DNA of 64,000 nucleotides from Prado023 sp963753075. Lineage in GTDB: Bacteria; Actinomycetota; Actinomycetes; S36-B12; CAIYMF01. A program made the translations under genes and the position numbers. The DNA lies in assembly GCA_963753075.1 (NCBI GenBank), contig CAVWAR010000002.1, forward strand, positions 310,001 through 374,000, read 5' to 3'. Positions 8,907 through 16,032 of the stretch are shown piece after piece (position 1 is the first letter of the stretch; each line of letters starts with the position of its first letter). The notes under the pieces were generated by a model. The model worked only from the letters and a program-made list of their open reading frames with translations, had not been told where the DNA came from and made no database searches.

Positions 8907-11174
8907 ATGACCATAGCCGCCGACCGACCCACGACGAGCTCCGACCCGTGGCAGGGCTTCGACTCCGGCCCCTGGCGGGACGTCGTCGACGTCTCCGCGT
9001 TCATCCGTGGCAACTACACCCCCTACGAGGGCGACGACTCCTTCCTGGTCGGGCCCACGCAGCGCACCGAGGACCTGTGGCGGTTCGTCGCCGACCTGAT
9101 GATCGTGGAGCGTGAGCGCGGCATCCTGGACGTCGATCCGCACACCCCGAGCACGATCACCTCACACGAGCCCGGCCGGATCACGGCGGACATCCCCGAG
9201 CTGATCGTCGGGCTGCAGACCGACGCCCCGCTCAAGCGAGCGATCATGCCCAACGGCGGCTACCGGATGGTCGAGAACGGCCTGAAGGCCTACGGCTACG
9301 AGCCGGACCCGCAGGTCGGCGAGATCTTCACCAAGTACCGCAAGACCCACAACCAGGGCGTGTTCGACGCCTACACGCCGGCGATCCGGGCCGCCCGCTC
9401 CAGCCACATCATCACCGGGCTGCCCGACGCGTACGGCCGTGGCCGGATCATCGGCGACTACCGGCGGGTGGCGCTCTACGGCATCGACAAGCTGATCCTC
9501 GCCAAGAAGGCCGAGCTGGCGACCCTGGACAACCGCCTGAGCAGCGACGCGATCATCCGCGACCGCGAGGAGCTCAATGAGCAGCTCCGCGCGCTCGCCG
9601 AGCTCGCCGAGCTCGGCGACATGCACGGCCTGGACCTGCGCCGCCCCGCTGTCACGGCCCAGGAGGCCATCCAGTGGGTGTACATGGGCTACCTCGGCGC
9701 GATCAAGGAGCAGAACGGCGCGGCGATGAGCCTGGGCCGGGTCTCCACCTTCCTCGACATCTACATCCAGCGCGACATCGATGCCGGCACCCTCACCGAG
9801 GAGTCGGCCCAGGAGCTGGTCGACGACTTCGTGATCAAGCTGCGGATGGTGCGCTTCCTGCGCACGCCGGAGTACGACGCCCTCTTCTCGGGAGACCCGA
9901 CCTGGGTCACCGAGGCAATCGGCGGCATGGGCTACGACGGCCGGCCGCTGGTCAGCCGCTCCTCGTTCCGGTTCCTCCAGACCCTGTACAACCTCGGGCC
10001 GGCGCCTGAGCCGAACCTCACGGTCCTGTGGTCGCCTGCGCTGCCGACTGGCTTCAAGGAGTTCTGCGCGAAGGTGTCCATCGACACCTCGGCGATCCAG
10101 TACGAGTCCGACGACCTGCTGCGGGAGTTCAATGAGGGCGGCGACGACTGCGCCATCGCGTGCTGCGTGTCGAGCATGCCCATGGGCAAGCGGATGCAGT
10201 TCTTCGGTGCCCGCGTGAACCTGGCCAAGACCCTGCTCTACGCGATCAACGGCGGCCGTGACGAGATCTCGGGAAAGAAGGTCATCGACCTCGGTGAGCC
10301 GGTGCAGACCGACGCCCTGGACTTCGACGACGTCTGGGAGCGCTTCGACGCCGCCATGACATGGCTGGCCGACACCTACGTCAACGCCCTGAACATCATC
10401 CACTACATGCATGACAAGTACGCCTACGAGCGTCTCGAGATGGCACTGCACGACTACGACCCCGAGCGCACGCTGGCGTGCGGCATCGCCGGGCTGTCGA
10501 TCGTGGCCGACTCGCTGTCGGCGATCAAGTACGCAGGTGTGCACCCCGTGCGCGATGACTCCGGGCTGATCACCGAGTTCACCCTCGACGGCGAGTACCC
10601 GGCCTTCGGGAACAACGATCCGCGGGTCGATGACATGGCTGCCATGATCGTCAGCACCTTCATGGAGAAGATCCGCTCCTACCCGGCCTACCGGGATGCG
10701 ATGCACACGCAGTCGGTGCTGACCATCACGTCGAACGTGGTCTACGGCGCAGCGACCGGGTCGACCCCGGACGGGCGCAAGCGCGGGGAGCCCTTCGCCC
10801 CCGGCGCCAACCCCATGCACGGGCGGGACCGCAAGGGCCTGATCCCCGCGGCGCTGTCCGTGGCTCACCTGCCCTACGAGGACGCCCAGGACGGGATCTC
10901 GATGACGGCCTCGGTGATCCCCTCGGGCCTGGGCAAGACCGAGCAGGAGCGCGTGACGAACCTCATGGGCGTGCTCGACGGCTACGTCGAGAGCCGCGGC
11001 TTCCACATGAACGTCAACGTGCTCAACCGCGAGATGCTCATGGACGCCATGGAGAACCCGATGAACTACCCGCAACTGACGATCCGGGTCTCCGGATACG
11101 CCGTGAACTTCGTGCGGCTGACCCGCGAGCAGCAGCAGGACGTCATCGACCGGACATTCCACATGAGCGTGTAG
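8907..11174 (+). CDS. pflB: Formate C-acetyltransferase (pyruvate formate-lyase)
   Basis: Glycyl-radical enzyme converting pyruvate and CoA to acetyl-CoA and formate without oxygen. It has 755 aa, like E. coli PflB (759). The catalytic pair C419-C420 is seen in AIACCVSSM, and the radical glycine is G730 in RVSGYAVNF near the C-terminus. The start is the ATG at 8907 with an AGGAGG five bases upstream. The activase gene follows 91 bases downstream on the same strand. The radical form is destroyed by oxygen, so expression is expected only at low oxygen, which agrees with the DosR-like box upstream. Close matches to the E. coli motifs argue for a true PFL rather than another glycyl-radical lyase. 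Confidence 0.97.
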   Translation: MTIAADRPTTSSDPWQGFDSGPWRDVVDVSAFIRGNYTPYEGDDSFLVGPTQRTEDLWRFVADLMIVERERGILDVDPHTPSTITSHEPGRITADIPELIVGLQTDAPLKRAIMPNGGYRMVENGLKAYGYEPDPQVGEIFTKYRKTHNQGVFDAYTPAIRAARSSHIITGLPDAYGRGRIIGDYRRVALYGIDKLILAKKAELATLDNRLSSDAIIRDREELNEQLRALAELAELGDMHGLDLRRPAVTAQEAIQWVYMGYLGAIKEQNGAAMSLGRVSTFLDIYIQRDIDAGTLTEESAQELVDDFVIKLRMVRFLRTPEYDALFSGDPTWVTEAIGGMGYDGRPLVSRSSFRFLQTLYNLGPAPEPNLTVLWSPALPTGFKEFCAKVSIDTSAIQYESDDLLREFNEGGDDCAIACCVSSMPMGKRMQFFGARVNLAKTLLYAINGGRDEISGKKVIDLGEPVQTDALDFDDVWERFDAAMTWLADTYVNALNIIHYMHDKYAYERLEMALHDYDPERTLACGIAGLSIVADSLSAIKYAGVHPVRDDSGLITEFTLDGEYPAFGNNDPRVDDMAAMIVSTFMEKIRSYPAYRDAMHTQSVLTITSNVVYGAATGSTPDGRKRGEPFAPGANPMHGRDRKGLIPAALSVAHLPYEDAQDGISMTASVIPSGLGKTEQERVTNLMGVLDGYVESRGFHMNVNVLNREMLMDAMENPMNYPQLTIRVSGYAVNFVRLTREQQQDVIDRTFHMSV

Positions 11175-11265
11175 CGCGATACTCCGTGGGGTCTCGTCCG
11201 CCGGGGACCTCGCACTGCGCTGCCTGCTGGGCGATGATGGAAGCTGCGACGATCGGGAGGCCCTC

Positions 11266-12057
11266 ATGAGCGGTGACGTGCGCGCCGCGGACCTCGGTGG
11301 CGTGGACCTCGCGGACGGGTCCCGCATCGGGTTCGTCCACTCCGCGGAGACCACCTCCGGCGTCAACGGCCCCGGGCTGCGTTACACGGTGTTCCTGTCG
11401 GGCTGCCCGCTGCGCTGCCTGTACTGCCACAACCCCGACACCCAGACCATGCGCCTGGGTGAGCGCACGACTGCTCGCCGGGTCATCGAGGAGGCGGGCC
11501 GCTACCGGGCGTTCATCTCGCCCGGTGGCGGGCTGACCGTCACCGGTGGCGAGCCGCTGCTCCAGCCGGCGTTCGTCGAGGACCTGTTCGTGGGTGCCAA
11601 GGAGGCCTACGGCCTGCACACCGCGCTGGACACCTCGGCCAACGGGGGCCACCGGGCCACCGACCGGCTGCTGGCCAACACCGACCTGGTCCTGCTCGAC
11701 ATCAAGGCCGGCAACCCGGAGCTGTACGAGCAGGTCAGCGGCGGGGGGAGCCTCAGCGATGTCCTGGCGTTCGCCGGGCGGCTGGTGGACCACGAGATCG
11801 CCGTGTGGATCCGGTTCGTGCTCGTGCCCGGACTCACCGACGGCGCCGAGCAGGTCGCCGAGGTGGCCGACCTGGCCGCAGACATGGGCACGATCGTGGA
11901 CCGGGTCGAGGTTCTGCCCTACCACCGGCTCGGGGTCGACAAGTACGCCGCACTCGGCCGGGCCTACCCGCTGCTGGACACCCAGCCCCCGACTCCGGAG
12001 TCGGTGCAGGCGGCGCTGGCCATCTTCCGCGACCGGGGCCTGAACGCCCTGGCGTGA
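11266..12057 (+). CDS. pflA: Pyruvate formate-lyase activating enzyme (radical SAM)
   Basis: Radical-SAM enzyme that installs the glycyl radical on PflB using S-adenosylmethionine and a 4Fe-4S cluster. The cluster motif CPLRCLYC gives C47, C51 and C54, and TVTGGEPLLQ is the SAM-contacting GGEP region. It has 263 aa, close to the family norm of about 246, with a short N-terminal extension. The start is the ATG at 11266, five bases after GGGAGG. The 91-base gap after pflB contains a GATGAT hexamer that could be a weak internal promoter. Confidence 0.96.
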   Translation: MSGDVRAADLGGVDLADGSRIGFVHSAETTSGVNGPGLRYTVFLSGCPLRCLYCHNPDTQTMRLGERTTARRVIEEAGRYRAFISPGGGLTVTGGEPLLQPAFVEDLFVGAKEAYGLHTALDTSANGGHRATDRLLANTDLVLLDIKAGNPELYEQVSGGGSLSDVLAFAGRLVDHEIAVWIRFVLVPGLTDGAEQVAEVADLAADMGTIVDRVEVLPYHRLGVDKYAALGRAYPLLDTQPPTPESVQAALAIFRDRGLNALA

Positions 12058-12091
12058 GCAGTGCCGTCGGAACCGGTCGGCGGAGGCCCGG

Positions 12092-12796
12092 TCAGGACCC
12101 GTTCTGGCTGTGGTGGCCCTCGGACGCCGCACCCGTGGTGGCTGGTTCGGCGGTCTCCGGTTCGGCGGTCTCCGGTTCGGCGGTGGCTGCTTCGATCGGG
12201 GCCGATGCCGGCACGTCTAGTCCGGCGAGGATGTCCTGGGTGGTCAGGGGGCCGCTGGACGCCGACTCCGTGCGTCCGGTCCGCCATCCGGCCACTGTCG
12301 CGCAGCTCACCTCACCACGAAGGCGGACGATCAGCGCGACACTCAGCAGGGCGATCCCGATGGCGCCCAGGTAGGGCTGGATCGGTGCGTACAGGTTGAG
12401 CGCACCGGTGGTCCCCAGGAGCAGCAGTGCGATCTTGTTGCAGACCGGGCAGCCGATCGCCAGGTAGGCCATCAGCGACCCCGCGGCTCCGGCTCGCGCC
12501 GTCCGGCTGCGCGCGGACGGGTCCTCGGTGGCGGCGTCCACGGCCTCGAGCCTGATCGGGGCGGGCCCGTCGTTGCGCACGTAGGTGGCCGTGAGCAGAC
12601 CCGACAGGATCGCGGTGACGATCAGGACCTCGGGCGCCCAGGTGGTGGGCGGTACCTCGCGACCGAACACGGGGTTGGCAAGCACCGCGGTGGACAGGCC
12701 GAAGAAGAGGTAGGTTCCGGCGGCCACGGCCACAGCCACCACCCACCGGCGCACAGACCACGTCAGGAACGCAGCCAGGAAGCAGTTGTTGCCCAT
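12092..12796 (-). CDS. Membrane protein with a CPVC thiol motif, function unknown
   Basis: I do not recognise a named family. It has 234 aa with hydrophobic segments at residues about 15-40, 54-72, 105-130 and 138-157. The third begins with GCPVCNK (C116, C119), a CxxC at the membrane face suggesting thiol, persulfide or metal chemistry; C165 lies just after the fourth. The C-terminal tail is acidic and contains ETAEP repeats from a DNA tandem repeat. The start is the ATG at 12796 preceded by GGAGGA. A CsoR/CstR-type operator lies 39 bases upstream, nearly identical to one before the rhodanese at 15672, so a role in sulfide/persulfide or copper handling is inferred. It is convergent with pflA. 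Confidence 0.75.
   Translation of the reverse strand: MGNNCFLAAFLTWSVRRWVVAVAVAAGTYLFFGLSTAVLANPVFGREVPPTTWAPEVLIVTAILSGLLTATYVRNDGPAPIRLEAVDAATEDPSARSRTARAGAAGSLMAYLAIGCPVCNKIALLLLGTTGALNLYAPIQPYLGAIGIALLSVALIVRLRGEVSCATVAGWRTGRTESASSGPLTTQDILAGLDVPASAPIEAATAEPETAEPETAEPATTGAASEGHHSQNGS
12144..12184. repeat. 15-base tandem repeat, about 2.7 copies
   Basis: GGTTCGGCGGTCTCC is repeated at 12144-12158 and 12159-12173, followed by a partial copy to 12184. It lies in the 3' part of the membrane protein gene and, read on the minus strand, encodes the ETAEP repeats of its acidic tail. Copy number may vary between strains by slippage. Confidence 0.85.
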
Positions 12797-12834
12797 GAGC
12801 GCTCCTCCGGTCGGCCAGGCAATGCGTGAGCATC

Positions 12835-12850
12835 ATACCCCTGCGGGTAT
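12835..12850. promoter_or_regulatory. CsoR/CstR-type operator
   Basis: ATACCC-CTGC-GGGTAT is an inverted repeat with 6-base arms and a 4-base spacer. It lies 39 bases before the CPxC membrane protein start and about 120 bases before the divergent HdeD-like gene. ATACCC...GGGTAT half-sites are typical of CsoR-family repressors (copper CsoR, persulfide CstR). The same arms and spacer length recur before the rhodanese gene. No CsoR-family gene lies in this window. Confidence 0.7.
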
Positions 12851-12970
12851 CCCGTGCCACCATCGTCACCCGGGAGCGACCGCCCCAGGTCGGCCGCGCG
12901 GGCGCGTCCGTGCGCCTCCCGGATGGCCCTCGGAGATCGTGATAGGCAGTGCGTGACCCAAGGAGGTCCC

Positions 12971-13546
12971 ATGTCCTACGGAGCTGCCGAGCCCGCCCGC
13001 GAAGCCGTCGCCTCCGCCGCCAAGTTCTGGTGGCTGTTCATCGTCTCCGGACTCCTGTGGCTGATCATCGGCATCATCGTCCTGCGTCTCGACGCCCAGT
13101 CGCTGGCCACCGTCGGCTACCTCGTGGGCTTCATGCTGATCCTCACCGGCATCGAGCAGTTCTTCGTCGCCTCGGCCGTGGCCGGCTGGAAGTGGGTGTG
13201 GATCCTGTTCGGGGTCTTCTTCCTCATCGGCGGGATCTGGGCCGTGTTCAACCCGATCGGCACCTCGGCCGCGCTCGCAGCGTCGCTGGGCCTGCTGTTC
13301 ATCCTGATCGCGGTGTTCTGGTTCATCGAGGCGTTCGCCACGAAGGACGCCAACAGCCTCTGGTGGTTGACGCTGATCGCCGCAGCCATCATGTTCGGCA
13401 TGGGCATCTGGGTGGGCAGCCAGGGGCTGCTGTCCAAGACTGTGACCCTGCTCGTCTTCGCCGGCGTCTGGGCGCTGGTGCACGCGGTCGGTGACTTCGT
13501 GCGTGCCTTCCAGTTGAAGAAGCTCGGCAACCTGGTGGAGGCATAG
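12971..13546 (+). CDS. HdeD/DUF308-family membrane protein
   Basis: Small integral membrane protein of 191 aa with six predicted hydrophobic segments forming three hairpin-like pairs, the pattern of the HdeD (DUF308) family. E. coli HdeD is linked to acid resistance, but the biochemical role of actinobacterial members is not known. The start is the ATG at 12971, with AAGGAGG four bases upstream. The frame is open back to 12854, but those residues are Arg/Pro-rich and unlike the family. It is divergent from the CPxC membrane protein and may share its operator region. Confidence 0.82.
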   Translation: MSYGAAEPAREAVASAAKFWWLFIVSGLLWLIIGIIVLRLDAQSLATVGYLVGFMLILTGIEQFFVASAVAGWKWVWILFGVFFLIGGIWAVFNPIGTSAALAASLGLLFILIAVFWFIEAFATKDANSLWWLTLIAAAIMFGMGIWVGSQGLLSKTVTLLVFAGVWALVHAVGDFVRAFQLKKLGNLVEA

Positions 13547-13592
13547 CGGCCCACGTTTGGGCGGATCGGCGAACTCCGGCGATGATTGCCGG

Positions 13593-14336
13593 GTGACCCG
13601 CGCCAGCCTGGAGAAGGACCCCAAGGACGTGCAGTCGATGTTCGACGCCGTCGCGGCCAAGTACGACCTGACCAATGACGTCCTGTCCCTGGGACAGGAC
13701 CGCTACTGGCGTCGCGAGGTCGTCCGCGCGGTCGGCGCGCAACCGGGGCAGCGCGTGCTCGACCTGGCCGCTGGTACCGGGACGAGTTCCTTGCCGTTCC
13801 AGAACGCGGGAGCCACCGTGGTCTCCAGCGACTTCTCCCTGGGCATGCTCGAGCAGGGGCGCCAGCGCTACCCGGAGCTGCCGTTCGTGGCCGGCGACGC
13901 CACGGCACTGCCGTTCGCGGATGACTCCTTCGACGCCGTCACGATCTCCTTCGGGCTGCGCAACGTGGTCGACGTGCCGACCGCCCTGGCCGAGATGAAC
14001 CGGGTCACCCGACCCGGCGGCCGGCTCGTGGTCTGCGAGTTCAGCCACCCCACATGGGCGCCGTTCCGCACGGTCTACGTGGAGTACCTCATGCGCGCGC
14101 TGCCCCCGGTCGCCCGCAGGGTGTCCAGCGCCCCGGACGCCTACGTGTACCTGGCTGAGTCGATCCGCGCCTGGCCGACGCAGCCCGAGCTCGCCGCCCA
14201 GATCGCCGCCTGTGGGTGGACACGGCCCGCCTGGCGCGACCTCTCCGGTGGCATCGTCGCGCTGCACCGCGCCACGGCCGGTCCGGCCCAGGTGGGCACG
14301 CCCGGACCCGGCGGCGGGATCGTCGAACCCGGCTAG
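13593..14336 (+). CDS. menG: Demethylmenaquinone methyltransferase
   Basis: SAM-dependent C-methyltransferase that makes menaquinone from demethylmenaquinone, the last step of the pathway (UbiE/MenG family). The N-terminus (FDAVAAKYDLTNDVLSLGQD) and the SAM-binding VLDLAAGTGTSS are diagnostic, as are SFGLRNV and the PGGRLVVCEFS segment. I chose the GTG at 13593 (247 aa) because it begins where the family does; an ATG 36 bases upstream adds unrelated residues. Its TAG stop lies inside the TAGAAT hexamer that may serve menF, ten bases before that gene. Confidence 0.95.
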   Translation: MTRASLEKDPKDVQSMFDAVAAKYDLTNDVLSLGQDRYWRREVVRAVGAQPGQRVLDLAAGTGTSSLPFQNAGATVVSSDFSLGMLEQGRQRYPELPFVAGDATALPFADDSFDAVTISFGLRNVVDVPTALAEMNRVTRPGGRLVVCEFSHPTWAPFRTVYVEYLMRALPPVARRVSSAPDAYVYLAESIRAWPTQPELAAQIAACGWTRPAWRDLSGGIVALHRATAGPAQVGTPGPGGGIVEPG

Positions 14337-14346
14337 AATTGGGGGG
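14334..14346 (+). promoter_or_regulatory. Possible leaderless promoter of menF
   Basis: TAGAAT (14334-14339) is followed by six bases and then the menF GTG. In actinobacteria this spacing places transcription initiation on the start codon itself. The hexamer also contains the menG stop codon. The G-run between them could instead act as a ribosome binding site for a menG-menF transcript, so both readings are open. Confidence 0.5.
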
Positions 14347-15608
14347 TGACCGAGTTGCGGACGACCACCCATGGGCGGCTCGTTCGCACGGTCACACTCG
14401 ACGGGATCGACGAGGACCTGCTGACCCTGCTGCCTGCCACTGGCGGCCACGCATGGGTCCGCGACGGCGTGGGGTTCGTCGGCTGGGGAGAGGCCGCCCG
14501 GTTCACGATCTCCGGGCCCGAACGCTTCAGCCGCGCACAGCGCTGGTGGACCGCCTGGTGCGAGGCTGCCCATGTCGATGACCATGTCGGCGGCCGCGGC
14601 ACCGGCCCGGTGGCGTTCGCGTCGTTCACGTTCGACTCGGGCCCCCAGGAGTCCGTCGTGATCGTTCCGGCCGTCGTGGTGGGCCATCGGGCCGGGCGGA
14701 CATGGCTGACCACCGTCGAGGCCGACGCGATCACCCCTGAGACGATGCCGGAGCTCGATCGCCCCACCGCCTCCGGGCCGATCGTCTGGGAGACCGGAAC
14801 TCGCCCCGTCGAGCACTGGGCCCGCGCTGTGGCCGAGGCCATCGGGCGGATCAGCGCCGGGGAGCTCGACAAGGTCGTCCTCGCCCGCGACATCGTGGCC
14901 GGCCTGTCGGGGCCGCTGGACACCTCGGGACTGCTCCGGCGCCTGGCCGCGGCCTATCCCGAGTGCTGGACGTTCAGTGTCGACGGCCTCGTCGGCGCGA
15001 CCCCGGAGCTGCTGGTGCGCCGCGACGGCGATCGCGTCACGTCCCGGGTGCTGGCCGGCACCGTGCGCCGACGCGGCGACGAGTCCGTGGACGCAGCCCG
15101 CGCCGCCGCACTGCTCGGGTCGAACAAGGACCTCGAGGAGCATGAGTACGCGGTGCACTCGGTCGCCGAGGCGCTGGCCGCGCACTGCACCGACCTTGAC
15201 GTGCCGCCGGCGCCGCACGTCCTGTCCCTGGCCAACGTGCAGCACCTGACCACCGACGTCACGGGGATGCTGGCCGACGGGGCGCCGGCGCTGGCACTGG
15301 CCGCCTCGCTGCACCCGACCGCAGCCGTCTGCGGCACCCCCACCGAGCGCGCAGCTGCCGTCATCCGCGAGCTGGAAGGCATGGACCGCGGCCGGTACGC
15401 CGGACCGGTCGGCTGGATCGACTCCCGGGGCGACGGTGAGTTCGGGATCGCCCTGCGGTGCGCCGCGGTCGAGGACACGGAGCGTGGACCTGCGACCAGG
15501 GTGCGGCTGTACGCCGGCTGCGGGATCGTCGCCGGCTCGACGGCAGAGGCCGAGATCGCCGAGTCAGAGGCCAAGCTCGACGCCGTGCGCAAGGCCCTGA
15601 GCGGCTGA
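14346..15608 (+). CDS. menF: Isochorismate synthase
   Basis: Chorismate-binding enzyme making isochorismate, the first committed step of menaquinone synthesis. The C-terminal domain carries ELDKVVLARD, LAGTVRRRGDE, LLGSNKDLEEHEYAV, LHPTAAVCGTP and YAGPVGW, all typical of the chorismate-utilising family. It has 420 aa and starts with a GTG at 14346, ten bases after menG. The other men genes in the window (menD, C, B, E, A, G) make a menaquinone role more likely than siderophore synthesis. Confidence 0.93.
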   Translation: MTELRTTTHGRLVRTVTLDGIDEDLLTLLPATGGHAWVRDGVGFVGWGEAARFTISGPERFSRAQRWWTAWCEAAHVDDHVGGRGTGPVAFASFTFDSGPQESVVIVPAVVVGHRAGRTWLTTVEADAITPETMPELDRPTASGPIVWETGTRPVEHWARAVAEAIGRISAGELDKVVLARDIVAGLSGPLDTSGLLRRLAAAYPECWTFSVDGLVGATPELLVRRDGDRVTSRVLAGTVRRRGDESVDAARAAALLGSNKDLEEHEYAVHSVAEALAAHCTDLDVPPAPHVLSLANVQHLTTDVTGMLADGAPALALAASLHPTAAVCGTPTERAAAVIRELEGMDRGRYAGPVGWIDSRGDGEFGIALRCAAVEDTERGPATRVRLYAGCGIVAGSTAEAEIAESEAKLDAVRKALSG

Positions 15609-15625
15609 GCCGCGCTTCTTCCCGG

Positions 15626-15641
15626 ATACCCCATAGGGTAT
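15626..15641. promoter_or_regulatory. CsoR/CstR-type operator upstream of rhodanese
   Basis: ATACCC-CATA-GGGTAT has the same 6-base arms and 4-base spacer as the site at 12835-12850. With flanking bases the arms extend to 8 bases (GGATACCC / GGGTATCC, 15624-15643). It ends 30 bases before the rhodanese start. Because CstR repressors respond to persulfide and control rhodanese-type genes, CstR is the preferred candidate; CsoR is the alternative. Confidence 0.78.
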
Positions 15642-15671
15642 CCTTGTTCTCCTATCAAGCAGAGGAGTGAC

Positions 15672-16004
15672 ATGGGATTCTTCGCGAACATGTTCGGCAA
15701 GGGCGAGAAGGCGGACCTGACCGCCGAGACCCTCAAGCCCCAGCGGGTCAAGGTCCTCGACGTCCGCTCGCGTCGGGAGTACCAGGGCGGGCACATCGCG
15801 GGTGCCAAGTCCATGGACGTGAGCTCCCCGGACTTCGCCCAGGCGGTCAAGCGACTCAATGCCAAGACGACCTACCTGGTCTACTGCCAGAGCGGCAGCC
15901 GCTCGTCGCGTGCTGCCGGGGCGATGCGCAGCGCGGGGCTCACCGTTCTCGACGGGGGCGGGATGCGCAAGATGCAGTCCAACGGGTGGACGGTCGGTCC
16001 CTGA
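15672..16004 (+). CDS. Single-domain rhodanese (sulfurtransferase)
   Basis: Cytoplasmic sulfurtransferase of 110 aa that carries a persulfide on C72 in the active-site loop YCQSGSRSS. The rhodanese fold is complete: VLDVRSRREYQGGHIAGAKSMDV, the catalytic loop, and a final GGGMRKMQSNGW. The start is the ATG at 15672 behind an AGAGGAG. The operator-like palindrome just upstream suggests induction by sulfide/persulfide stress. The sulfur donor and acceptor are not predictable from sequence. Confidence 0.93.
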   Translation: MGFFANMFGKGEKADLTAETLKPQRVKVLDVRSRREYQGGHIAGAKSMDVSSPDFAQAVKRLNAKTTYLVYCQSGSRSSRAAGAMRSAGLTVLDGGGMRKMQSNGWTVGP

Positions 16005-16032
16005 TCCTGGCGAGCCCCGGTCAGCCCGTCGC

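Noticed and set aside
11175..11265. A second DosR box between pflB and pflA
   Set aside because: GGGGACC occurs, but the matching second arm is absent.
9162..11366. 734-codon open frame on the minus strand opposite pflB
   Set aside because: Its protein is Val/Arg/Gln/His-rich with no family resemblance. It arises from the strong third-position GC bias of pflB, which shows every expected catalytic motif.
13389..15314. 641-codon minus-strand frame opposite menG and menF
   Set aside because: It spans two well-supported genes and carries no recognisable domain; a GC-bias shadow.
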